Source of the DNA: Hymenolepis diminuta
Lineage: Eukaryota; Platyhelminthes; Cestoda; Cyclophyllidea; Hymenolepididae
DNA: 64,000 nucleotides
Reading direction: 5' to 3'
NCBI GenBank assembly: GCA_900708905.1
Contig: CAADRB010000005.1
Location: 2,771,637 to 2,835,636, forward strand
The notes beneath the pieces were generated by a model, which made no database searches, was not told the origin of the DNA, and saw nothing but the letters and a program-made list of their open reading frames with translations. Shown piece after piece: positions 54,101-64,000 of the stretch. How positions within the stretch are numbered: position 1 is the stretch's first letter; each line of letters begins with the position of its first letter. A program made the position numbers and the translations under genes.

Positions 54101-57100
54101 AATTTTCGCCTTCTTTCTCGCCAAAAATTTGTTTAGCATCCACTTGAAGTCGTCTTAACCATCTCTATATACACGAATTTAGAGACACCTAATTTTGATG
54201 AGATTTCAAATGACTCTTGCTAATATGTCTTCTCCGTGAAGACCTGTTCATAGATTTAACCTTCCCATTTATAGTTGTGCGAAATAATTTCTAAGAGTGA
54301 CTTTTAGAACTATAACACTCATTTGCTCCCTATTCTACAATCCTAACTATCCTTGAAGCAGTATTCTGAACAGCCTTCAATTTATTATCATCCACTTTAC
54401 AATAGAAAACTGTAGATAAACCATAGAGGAACTGGTTCCATGTCTCCAATGCCTTTGATCGAGCCTAAACAGACTACACTTTCGATCTTAAAATGAGTCT
54501 AAGCTTCACCACCTACCGTAAAGTTTTTATGAAATTTAGTTCACAGCATTATCGGCTAGATTTTTATCATTCCCCGGGAAGACAAGACAAGCAAAAGAGC
54601 TCACTCGATTGATCTTGTGATCATTAATTTGAAGAGATGATTGATCCAGATCTGCAACGACGTGCATCCAGACTGTTTTGACATATAACATTTCCATTGC
54701 ATATTTTTCAAGGATAGTTTTACGTGTTTGAATCCGTCCAGCTTGTCTCATCGATAGAATGATAAGGTACAGGTCACCTGTATATTCAAAATGTCCCAAC
54801 GACCATTCGAGTCCTGAAAAACTCAATAGTCTGACTTTCAAATGCTCACAGGTTACACATATTTTATTTAATATCAACTTCAATGGATACCCCTAACACC
54901 TCACTCCAGAGTAAATATTCCTGTCTCTGATGCGGTCTCCTAGGATATTTAGGAATTGTCTGACGTAATTGACTGTTTTGCAGGGCAGCTTAATTTCACA
55001 CAATATTGTGAGGATTGCACAAATTGGACGCGAATCAGAGCATTTGGTTAAATCTACAAAAATTGGAACTGTTACGCACCGATGATCGATGGCTTCTTGA
55101 ATTAATGTTCCTATAGAAAGGATTGCCTGTCAAGTAGATATTCCGGCCTGTTGCGTATTTTATGAGCGACCTACAACAGACCGTTAATGCAAAGCATTTC
55201 CAAGAGAACTGACCTAAACGCTTCCATTACATAATTGCAAAAGGGTCAGAATGATACAACCCAGTAAATATGACCTCCCAAAGATCAACAAATTCAGTAT
55301 GCCTACAATTATAGACAACATCCAGGCGATAGCTAACCGAATCCAATGGACATGACTCCGAATCAGTACAATCTAAACGTGGTCGATCTCAATTAACAAG
55401 CTCTCAAACGCATCCATCTTTTCCGCTAAATAATGATACTGGTACAGATAGGGAAATATTTTTGACTTCCAATAACCAACCGAAACAAAGCTTTTACGGA
55501 ATAAATCAAATCATATGGATGGAAGCAGCAAAACCTAGTTGATCTTAAAATAACCTAACGCTAACAGTGATATCTAATCAACGAGCGAAATGGAATAGAA
55601 CTCAAAGCGAGATCAAATAAACAAATCAGGCCAAATGTATGCTACTACTGAATCACCAACACAATCGATTCTCGAAATTTTACATACGCACACGTCAGTG
55701 ACAGATGCACAGGCATACAGTGAATTGCTAATGAAAATCAGTTGATCATATACACATAGGCACCCTCGCACACACCCGATCACACTTCTCTCTCTCACCA
55801 TCTCAAACGTACGCAGTGGGCTACTAATGCTAATAGGTATTAAATTACCGACAGAGGGAGAATAGACTTCAAGCAGAGATATGCAACAAGCGAGCCGAGC
55901 CAAATCATCTACACAGAGCCGACTGCACATATTGCACAGTCTAGACAGTACCCGTTTTATTACCGATAACGCTGGCATTTCAAGGCTCTTCATTAATACA
56001 CGTACGGGAATGCCAGTGTCTGCCAGAAGCTTCTGATATGCTGGATCCTTCTCCATTTGTGCAATGAGGTCCGTTGAAAAGGAAGTGGGGGTTTGAATAG
56101 TTCGGTAGTAGGTAATGAGATCAGGTGTTATTCCTCCACGAACTGGCGGAACTTTGACTTTACTGCCAAAAGGTACTTCACCGTAGATATCGATATAACT
56201 CTCTACAAGTGTAAAGCAGACAGATTTGTCAAGTCATATAAAACATTCAATTTAATGTGAGACACAAAATGTGCAAAACTCACGAAGGGTGGATAGTGTG
56301 TCATCACATTTTCGACGTATTAGCAGTTGAGGAGTAAAATACCGGCCGGCGGCAAACCAGCTGGCCATTTGTTCGCTGCTAAATCCTCCCTGAATTCGAC
56401 CATTGGGATCTTGGTAGTACCATATACAATCGTCTTCTCGATTTTGAAATTGCTGTTGTGCCTGCTGTTGTTGATCAAAGTTGTACGTCGCCGTTGTAAC
56501 CTGCATTCCGTTAACAAATGATCAGCCAAGGTCGTTAATTCAGGTAAACAATGTGAGTTTAAAACTTACCCCAGGATAACCTCTGAAAGTGCCGGCTAGG
56601 GTGTTATGTTGGGTATACTGATCAGATGTGGAGGGCCTTTGATGGTGATAGGGATGCAATTTTTGACTGAATGCTCCTTCTTGCTGACTTCCTCCTGTGT
56701 TCCAATAAATGGGTGCCGAATTGTTCGTGAAAAACGGAGACTTTTCCATCAAGTTAGCGAGTGATGCCTGATTGAAAAGAGAAAAAACAATCCGTAGAAG
56801 CCAATTCGTACGCAAGTCTCCAGAGATGTACTAAAGAATTTACGCAAAAAAAAAACGTAACAATATTCTATTGATGGTAAATAAAGACATCATAAAATGG
56901 AAACAATCTTATGGTTATTTTAAAAGAGAATGAAGTTGAGTAAAGCATAACACAAGCGCATATGATTACCAGATCAGTTGGCCGTAAGATTTAAGCTCAT
57001 TAATACAGATCAGATAAATCGAAATTCGAAAATGAATACCAGACTCCAAGTGGCGGTGTGCACTTTTAGGGACAAAGTTCGTGAGGTCAGTAATCAAAGG

Positions 57101-58729
57101 CGCAAATCCATTAACCGGAAAGATCAACCACAATGACTAGTACCGATGGCCAGTGTCGGGATGCGAGTTTCAACAAAGGTTCTCCTGGAAAATAAGTATG
57201 CTCCATACTATGGATGCGTTTAAGCGTCGGTAGTGTAGCGTTCAATAGGCATCTTTACAACACCGGAGTTCGATACTTATCGAAATGACCAACCGCAACA
57301 GTTGAAAGAGCAAAAACTCACTACTGAAGACAGCACCTTCTCTCGGAAGGCTTGAGACATAACTACAACCAACCTGTGCACCCAGCATCAATTGGGTCAT
57401 TGAATCGGAGGTATTGGCAGTAGACATAACAGGAGGTCTTTGTCCCACAGCTGCGGAAATATCTGACATGAGAGACAATCGTGCCATACTCTCTGCAAGA
57501 CACGTTTGAATATCAAAGTCCGATGTATTGACATTCTGACCGGTGGGAAGATTGATACTCCGATTGTCATCCGAATTCGGGGAAGCGTCTGTAATAGGGG
57601 AATTACTTGACCCAGATGCTGTTCGACCTTTACGTCTATGATGATGCTGCTGGGTTTGATGATGATGTGTCTCAGATCGATTATTGCTTGGCTACAAAAT
57701 ATACACAACGTAAGAAATCACGGTTCAAACGTGTAACAATGTACAAGCCCTAAAATACCTGAGAGCCTTTGCTTGCGATTCCATCGTTGTCACTAGAAGT
57801 TCGCAAACGCCAAGTTCTCTCTGGGAAGAGGGAGTTGACTTCCGAGAATTGATTCTGCAGAGACTTTGACCATTCCATACAGCTTCGATCCCCGCTTGGA
57901 CCTAAACTGGGATCGTTAGGCCATCCAGTAGCATGACACCAAGAGGCATTAGCCCTGCCCTCCGGGAAATTTGGCATGTTGATACCGCCGTTAATTGACG
58001 CATCTGGTGGTTGCATAAATACATACTCATTGTTATGCATTCCGCCTAGGATCTGACTTCCAGATGTGCCATTTTCCATGTAACACCGGTTTTGTTGCAA
58101 ATCACCCGGGCATTTCTTCCAACTAAATGTTAAAAAATTACACGGAAATACGTTAAGACCCAGAAAATTCAGAAAGGAGATAAATAAATTATAAGCTAAC
58201 GATGTCGAATTGAGATTCGATAAAAGGCGATTTTTCTTATAACCTGTGATGTGAAACTGGACAAAATTAATACCTATTAAAAGACCCTTCTGGATTCTCT
58301 GCAAAGGAACCACCATCCATGTACAAAGTTGATGCGTCTCTTGCATCTGACAACCCTAAATAATCTAATTAAATGATCAAATAACTCACAACCACTTGGT
58401 GCATCAACGGATGAATTCTGATACTTATCCAGCCCACTTGACTTATTTTTCTGAAGAAAATCAAGTTAAAAGAGGATACTTTACATCAGGCTGATAGTTA
58501 TTTAACACCGTGCCATTTCTCAAATTGGAAACATTCGCATTCTGTGAAACTGATGTAGAACCGGTGTTGACGTCCGAAGTAGCTAATTGTCCCAATATTT
58601 CCGACGGCCTGGGATTTTGATCTACAGCTAAGTAACAGGCAAAACTCGAACACTACCTCGTGGAAAATTGTCAACCACCGGTGCAAATCTATTCTCAGAA
58701 GAAATACCGTTTTCCGCAAATGAAGCCAT
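51103..58729 (-). CDS. GIGYF: GIGYF-type GYF-domain protein (GRB10-interacting GYF family), 15 exons
   Basis: Exons 58657-58729, 58485-58627, 58390-58450, 58274-58346, 57759-58122, 57374-57691, 56570-56767, 56284-56500, 55964-56202, 53372-53557, 52984-53171, 52554-52908, 52212-52475, 51249-51476 and 51103-51168 join in phase to about 990 codons. GIGYF proteins bind proline-rich partners through the GYF domain and repress mRNA translation and decay with 4EHP and CCR4-NOT in the cytoplasm. Here the GYF domain is at about 434-492, a His-rich basic stretch at about 246-260, and a Q/T/A-rich linker before the conserved C-terminal helical region (about 845-925: LIQWTEQAL, DVPTFV-like DIPTLVECL, PFEVENVIL, FVRDFLDRR). 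The protein ends in a Lys/Arg/Gly-rich tail, as in animal homologues (human GIGYF2 is about 1,300 residues). The start ATG at 58729 was chosen for its MASFAENG opening; an in-frame ATG at 58819 is an alternative. Confidence 0.92.
51249..52475 (-). CDS. GIGYF: GIGYF exons 13-14: conserved C-terminal helical region
   Basis: Exons 52212-52475 and 51249-51476, joined in phase 0 across a 735-nt intron, encode a Lys-rich lead (NAKKRNKQSKQ) and then LIQWTEQALKGV, VDIPTLVECLVMIDGPFE joined to VENVILDHVEST, and FVRDFLDRRHTCWQQYKKQK. The order and spacing match the GIGYF C-terminal module (QWCEQML, DVPTFVSFL, SPYEVHDYI, FAKQFLERR in human GIGYF2). The intron between them carries a dispersed repeat at about 51,890-52,075. 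Confidence 0.9.
51890..52075 (+). repeat. Dispersed repeat, family D, copy 2 (in a GIGYF intron)
   Basis: Partner of 24,840-25,025, lying in the GIGYF intron 51477-52211. The shared core begins at AACTCTTGGTCCTCCC. Confidence 0.42.
53810..55165 (-). mobile_element. Decayed LINE (reverse transcriptase and zinc-finger-like tail) in a GIGYF intron
   Basis: An open stretch at 54536-54883 encodes FEYTGDLYLI, a damaged version of the YADD catalytic box of non-LTR reverse transcriptases, followed by LQINDHKINRVSSFACL, which resembles the strand after the palm in RTE/CR1-type elements. Upstream (54,890-55,160) a broken frame gives IFVDLTKCSDS, like the palm's first Asp motif (FVDFTKAFDS). Downstream, frames with stops give LKAVQNTASRIVR and a Cys/His tail (GCYKNFAKREWLRNHMKICH). 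Stops and frameshifts show it is dead. It lies in the 2.4-kb intron 53558-55963, in the same orientation as the host gene. Confidence 0.5.
56284..56500 (-). CDS. GIGYF: GIGYF exon 8: GYF domain core
   Basis: The exon enters in phase 0 at GAATGCAG and leaves in phase 1 at a GTGAGT donor. After a Gln-rich stretch it encodes CIWYYQDPNGRIQGGF, SSEQMASWF, AAGRYFTPQLLIRRKCDD, which aligns with the GYF fold (W-x-Y, G-x-x-QGPF, M-x-x-W, GYF, L-x-x-R-x-C-D). Two signature positions differ: Gly replaces the usual Pro of the GPF turn, and an Arg is inserted within GYF (GRYF). The next exon (55964-56202) completes the domain with DIYGEVPFG, matching the family's GRVPF segment. Confidence 0.93.
57215..57310 (+). 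repeat. tRNA-like SINE fragment in a GIGYF intron
   Basis: The segment contains an A-box-like TAGTGTAGCGTTC and, about 35 nt on, a B-box-like GAGTTCGATAC, followed by ATCGAAATGACCAACCGC. The last string also occurs in diverged form at about 42,070 and 33,075. It lies in the 606-nt intron 56768-57373. Too degenerate to be a working tRNA. Confidence 0.4.
58347..58656 (-). other. Micro-introns at the 5' end of the GIGYF gene
   Basis: Introns 58628-58656 (29 nt), 58451-58484 (34 nt) and 58347-58389 (43 nt) all have GT/AG ends and are each required to keep the reading frame. The first intron, read through, gives a stop after eleven codons. Later introns of the gene are 67 to about 2,400 nt. Very short 5' introns with longer 3' ones are known from schistosome genes, which is my main clue to the organism. 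Confidence 0.8.
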
Positions 58730-61700
58730 GTCTTTGAGAAAATGAAAACCGAATATATTTCGAGGCGAAAATATGCTAATTGAATCGATTGACAAACTAT
58801 AAATCACAAATATTGGCAAAAACTGAATAGTACCAGCTGTCTACAAGCTATTGGAAAATTCCGCAATAGTGGCCGTCGACAATGTTAAAAACAAATTATT
58901 CACGATATCTTTTCATCAATAAATGCGTCGTAAAACTAAAATTTTTCAAATGATACGCTTTATAATTAATTTTCGTTTCATTTAGCAGTGGAATATCATA
59001 AAAGATTAATATTGCTGATTGTTGAGCTCCATTAAAATTCATAAATTGATTTACTGTTACTTTTCTAATATCCGACTCCTCGGCCAGAAATGATAATTTT
59101 ACAGTTTTTTAATCGTATTTATTCTTAATTTTGTTTAAAAATTAAAATTGTTCTACATGATCATCTTCAATGAAGACGCTAGCAACTATAAATGACGTAA
59201 CTACAATTTTTGTATTATTTAAATATTCCTTATGTCCTAATTCAATCCGGTACATTTAAATTTAGGCATCCTTTCGTGGGTAAGAATAGGATAATATGAT
59301 ACGTACGCAGGGAAACTCGAAGGGCTCTTATCTTTAAATTGAAAATTTTGATTCTACTGGTTATATTTATGGAAATATTTTCCCTTATTTCGTTGAATAG
59401 CCTTAAATTTGAAATACTTATTAAAAAATGTACACATATAGCAGCGCCAATTTCTTCTTTACACGCTTTCTATAATTAACTAGAAAAGTTTTAAATTAGT
59501 AGGACCCGCAAACATTCGAATAATAGTCACAGCCATTAATTGCACTATTACTTTTATAAACCCATTAATAATGGTATAATGAATATAGATTTTGATTCAG
59601 TGGCCGTTAGAAATGGCCTTTTTCAGTTTGGTAAAACTAGCATATGGGTAGCATAACTTATATCGACCGGTGTGAGTCATAAATATTCAAAATTTTATTT
59701 TTTTTCGACTACATTATCTTTAGATAATCTACTAGAAATTGTTATTCAGTCGTTGATCATACTTGGCACTCATACTTCACATTACAACTTTCATTTTAAA
59801 GACCCTGGACTTCTAGATAGTATATGAGCAAGTAATCTAATCCAACATTGTAATCGTTACATATAAGAAAATAATATTTTCTCTAAAATAATTCTTATAT
59901 GTGAGTTTCTTTATTTTTCACTTTTTATTCTTGCTTCTTTTAATTCCCTTTTATTCGAACGAATTTATTTACATTACGGTTATAAATGGCTCGCTATATA
60001 AATCGATCTATTGATACCAGGACGTGCGCCTTATGTTGATATAGTGGTTTGGGTCGTTTTGTATTGTGGTGTTGTCGGATCGTATTTATAACTAGTGCAA
60101 TGTTTTAGGGAATCTAAGAGTTTGTCACAGTATCCTACAGAGAAGAGCAGATTATAACAGTAGTCATCCTCTTTTACTTTATGACTTTAATATTTTATTC
60201 TTTTTCAAACGGTTAAAATGATTAACATCCATTTACATGTCAAATTTCCCTTGGTAATTGCTTCCACAATGGGCAATTATTCGAAAGTTTCTGTTTCATA
60301 TACATTTGATGTGATTTTGAGGATATTTTGTAGAAATACTATAGGAATATTATAGTAATATATTATATTTACCGAGTCCATTTATCAGATGGTCAGCAAT
60401 TAGTATGAAGTCTAATGGTAAAAGGGATGAATTAATAGGGTTATATGTAACCTAGGCACATCGGCTGACATGTAGACCAACAAGCAGTCTAAAAATCTGC
60501 TCTAACCAGTGTGTGTGATAAACACCCTAACAATATACACGTGCATATCTATACTCTTTATCTGATTACTAGTGGTTAAGTTAATGTCAATTTACGCTCA
60601 CTGTCAAATTAAATAGTTACAAAGTTATTTGGTAAAACGACCCCCTGCAAGAATTAATATTATTCTTTTTTATCCTTTTACAGATTTTATGTATTAAACA
60701 TACGATTTATTTTCATATTTTGCATTTGACCTGATGATAATTCTTAAACCCATGAATTTCCATAATTTTAATAATGAAACCAGGCTATTTATTCACTATT
60801 TAGTAAAATGACTACCTTTTAGTACTTTGTAAAGATTTCCTTCATCTAATCGAGGTATATTTAAGATGACTGAATGTTAGATAATCTAATAGAGTTCTAA
60901 AATTTTTGATAGGTGCATAAGACTTTTCAAGGCACTTGATTAAGTTTTAAAGTAAGGTGTGTGGGAGCCATTCATGAAAATCTCGTATTTCATATTCCTT
61001 CTTGCTAACTAGAATCTAGACATGGATATCGCCTTTGACTTAATATGGTTGATCACTGCAGGGCCAAACGTTATTCGTAGTTAACATTTTAATTTTAATA
61101 CAATAAAATCTACAACTTATGCTTTCGTAATCTTCATACAATCAGCACAAAATTTGCTTTAATTTCCCGACGTATTTTAAACCAAAATACGTATTCAATA
61201 AATTTAAGGAACATATTTATAAAATTGGTGTAAAGGTTAAGCAGTTTTCTTAAATATAGAAAAAAATGAACTTTTTGAAGACACTTTGCCATTTGACTAA
61301 AATAAGGTATAAAAAAATTTCGATAAAAAGGGATGTAAATTTATTAAAAAATGTGTACTTTACAATCCATATCTCATTCCCGATTAATCATTGAACAAAA
61401 TTGATTGAATTTTAGCAATAGAGGTAGCTGAGTTAAAAATGTGAGGTCATATTAGTGAGCTTTAAAAGTAATTCGTAGACTGGAATGTCATAGGCAGCAG
61501 GAATTACCTCCGGTATAACTGCTAAATATCGATAACAAAAAGCAGTCAGGGTAAATATGTGAAAATGAGACAGTTTAGGCCAAATGAAAGTTGAATGGAA
61601 ATAAAGTTGGGGATATTAAAAAAATCCCATAGAGGATCAGAGAAACAGGATAATATTTTATATCTTATATGGAGAATAGACGATTCACCATTGTGTGTGA

Positions 61701-62738
61701 TTTGTGAATAAAATTATTAGGGCTCCCTTCTGTCGGGAAAATAAAAATTCAACTAATTCTGCTATAGCCAGCAGATGTCTATCAATATCTGGCGATTAGA
61801 AATGATAGACTGGCGATAAGATCTCCATTATAGTGTCCACTGGTAATCCCGCTGTGTTTGCGTGTTTGCACATAGATACCTAAACAGATGTCGATCATCA
61901 CGCCGAGACACCGACAACGAGACTTGACTGACGTCTAACAGAGAAATATTTCGTATATAAACCTAATTTACTAATTAATAAATTGAGGTGGCTTGCCTGC
62001 CACCTCCGAACTGATCTGGCGACGTGATTAACTTGACTTATTCCATCTATTCGATCGATGTGACCTCGATGGACTTTCTCGTTTTATTCCTTTAATTTGG
62101 GCTGAAATGAATTACTTGTGCCATGATGAGCTAAGTACGTATTATCTCTTCAAATTCTCCTCTTCGTTAGCACAGATTAATGCAAAATCGTCAGCCTAAT
62201 TGCGCTGAAGAAATATCAGCCAAATTTCTACATAAATTCAGGCGATTCATTCAAACATTACAATATCAAGGAAGATTATAGAGCAGGAATGTAAGCTTAG
62301 TGTTATTCATATATTAATTATTTAGAGTTAATGTAAAATCCCCACTTCTTTGGGATGTTTACAGTTTTGCTTCAAAATCATTCATGGTTTGCGAAGGAAT
62401 ATATTGGTTTTGAATTCTGATGAAGGTAACGAACTTTAGGCCATTTATTATTAGTAAAATATATATAATATTTTCAAAAAATTTACTAAGATCACGTTAT
62501 TGAATCCACTTAGAAAGTTCGAAAATACCTCTATATTTTACTTTTTATAAATGAGCTATACATCTTTCTAAAGAAATTCGTGAATATTCTATAACTAATT
62601 GGCAATAAAATGCACATGCATTTGATATGTACATCAAATATTTAACTGGCCGAAATATTTAAAAGAAACACCTATTTTATGGGATACAATAATCAGTTTT
62701 GACAAAATGTTAGATGACACACATTTTACTTTATATAG
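58730..62738. other. Divergent intergenic/5' region
   Basis: About 4 kb between the GIGYF start (minus) and the first recognised exon of the plus-strand gene. It must hold promoters and the missing 5' exon(s) of the latter, but no exon with a ubiquitin-like start could be identified. Otherwise AT-rich and featureless apart from the inverted repeat at 59,859. Confidence 0.5.
59859..59902. repeat. 11-bp inverted repeat
   Basis: ACATATAAGAA (59859-59869) and TTCTTATATGT (59892-59902) enclose 22 AT-rich nt upstream of the plus-strand gene. It may be chance in AT-rich DNA or the trace of a small element. Confidence 0.5.
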
Positions 62739-63783
62739 ATCATTTTGAAGGTCCTTATGGAGCAGCCAATCGCCACGTCGCAATACACAACGGTACATTA
62801 ATTGAATTATCCCAGCTTCTTCAAGTATTGCCTGAAGGTTTGTAAACTCTTCTTGAATTTTGACTATTGTTTCAAGTAAAATACAATTCTATTTATTTTA
62901 TATTAATACATTATTTTAAATCTTACACTTAGTGGGGGTACATTTTACTGCATAATTGTTCATCTGTCGTACTATTTTCCGCATTGAATATGTTTGAGGG
63001 ATTTTCAAATTCGAATTAAATATCTACTATTTTTAGATTGGCATGTTCTAAGGATGTTAGCCTCGTCATCCAGTGACGAAGAAGTAGATGATCATTCTCA
63101 GCAACAATCCTCTATCGCAATCTCTTCAAGCGGTCCCTTAGGTCCACCTAATCGTAGTGTTCGAACTCACCCAAGTCGTGGATCCTACACCACAGCTCCA
63201 GGTCAAATTATTCGAAATGCGCCTTCGCAAGCCCAACAGCAAGGTCAACAACAACACAATGAATCTAAATATCGGCAAGTTTTCTCTTCAACTTCTTCAC
63301 GTTCCAGCATCCGTTCCAACGACAACTTTGATGGAATTAATATACGAAGCAGGTAAGTTGATTATGCCTGTTAATGTTCGTGCCATTGTTTTTTATTTAC
63401 CCTATCGCATGAGACCCGTTATTGATTAGGTCATGCCAACTATGCAGACCTACAAGGTATCCATACACTCTTGAGCGAAAGCTTTGGCAGATGAATAAAA
63501 GAAGGTTTGTAGGTACACTAACCTGGTTCTGGGTGGTGTTAGAGTTTTTACAAAATTGTATTTTTCTTCCATGATGCTTTATATGTTGTAATTTTATTTG
63601 TTGTGTTCTATTTTCTACAGGTTATGGCTTTTAACTGGATTACTCGTGTTTCGCTGGGATATGAAAACTTTGATTGTACATTTTATTCTTTGGTTAGAAA
63701 AATTTCCTACTTTATTCGTTGTGTTGTCTTCTTTTTGTGTTGTTTATCTTTGCACCGGGAAAGGGTTAAGCATCATACAATAG
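62739..63783 (+). CDS. 3' exons of a small membrane protein, possibly HERPUD-like (5' exons not found)
   Basis: Exons 62739-62837, 63037-63352 and 63621-63783 join in phase across GT/AG introns of 199 and 268 nt. The first encodes HNGTLIELSQLLQVLPE and continues as DWHVLRMLASSSSDEE, which resembles the end of a ubiquitin-like domain (YxGxLL...VLP...HVLHLV) in HERPUD proteins of the ER membrane. A Ser/Gln-rich linker follows (SQAQQQGQQQHNES, SSTSSRSSIRS). The last exon encodes a hydrophobic tail with two stretches, LWLLTGLLVF and FPTLFVVLSSFCVVYLC, a plausible membrane hairpin, and stops at 63781. HERPUD1 has a similar order but a longer centre. The gene call is fairly sure; the family is not. 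At least one upstream exon is needed. Confidence 0.62.
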
Positions 63784-63850
63784 CACGTAATGCTGATGAT
63801 ACTCTTTATTAGTAGTTGTCCTAAAACGAAATCTGAGTATTTATTTTATA

Positions 63851-63856
63851 ATTAAA
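63851..63856 (+). terminator. Candidate polyadenylation signal (ATTAAA)
   Basis: The common variant ATTAAA lies about 70 nt after the TAG stop of the membrane-protein gene, with T-rich sequence around it. Position-based call. Confidence 0.35.
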
Positions 63857-64000
63857 TACCTATTTTACTAGTCAAATTTCGAAAAGATATGTAAAAGTTC
63901 TTTATATGTTTTATGAACTTCTTGAACTGACCTTTAAAGATCTGTTTCCTCTATAGCTTGTTACCCCCATAGAACAGTTATTATCGAAGAGTTTTACGTG

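Noticed and set aside
54536..54883. 115-codon open frame as a host gene
   Set aside because: Better explained as a decayed LINE reverse transcriptase fragment inside a GIGYF intron.
55613..56056. 147-codon open frame as a single exon
   Set aside because: Its first part is GIGYF exon 9; the rest reads into the intron past a GTAATA donor, with composition unlike the protein.
57750..58346. 198-codon single open frame
   Set aside because: It joins two GIGYF exons through a 151-nt intron that happens to lack a stop; the phases on each side differ.
1..64000. CRISPR arrays, operons, prokaryotic gene clusters
   Set aside because: Intron-split animal genes throughout; no regularly spaced identical repeats.

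Overview
The window is eukaryotic, AT-rich, intron-rich animal DNA. I reconstructed three protein-coding genes by joining open frames at GT/AG splice sites with compatible codon phase. A flatworm (fluke, tapeworm or relative) is the most likely source. The basis is very short introns (29, 34 and 43 nt) at the 5' end of one gene, together with introns of 18-20 kb in another and a dense background of decayed transposons and tRNA-derived repeats. This is an inference; the sequence carries no direct species marker.

Layout: (1) About 3,140-49,272, minus strand: the 5' part of one very long gene for a secreted or surface protein. Six exons encode a signal peptide, an unrecognised Cys/Trp-rich region, EGF-like modules and a thrombospondin type 1 (TSP1) repeat. 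The gene continues past the left edge of the window. Two introns of 19.6 and 18.5 kb fill most of the window. They hold two copies of a dead Tc1/mariner-type transposon (16,231-17,695 and 29,473 to about 30,900), a Ty3/gypsy-like remnant, LINE remnants, tRNA-derived SINE copies and other diverged repeats. (2) 51,103-58,729, minus strand: a 15-exon gene for a GIGYF protein (GYF-domain translational repressor, about 990 residues), complete from a plausible ATG to stop. Its largest intron holds a decayed LINE in the same orientation. (3) 62,739-63,783, plus strand: the last three exons of a small membrane protein. A short segment looks like the end of a ubiquitin-like domain, followed by a Ser/Gln-rich linker and a hydrophobic tail; HERPUD-like is a tentative guess. 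Its 5' exons were not found, so the roughly 4 kb between it and the GIGYF gene holds its unseen start and the divergent promoters.

No operon logic applies. The genes have unrelated roles: an extracellular modular protein, mRNA translation control, and perhaps ER protein quality control. The most unusual signal is the pair of transposon copies. They share an 1,100-base core in which I see no difference, flanked by edges that differ by about 5% on the left and much more on the right, and one copy has lost its right terminal repeat. That points to gene conversion or an assembly artefact rather than simple transposition. No rRNA, functional tRNA or CRISPR array was seen.
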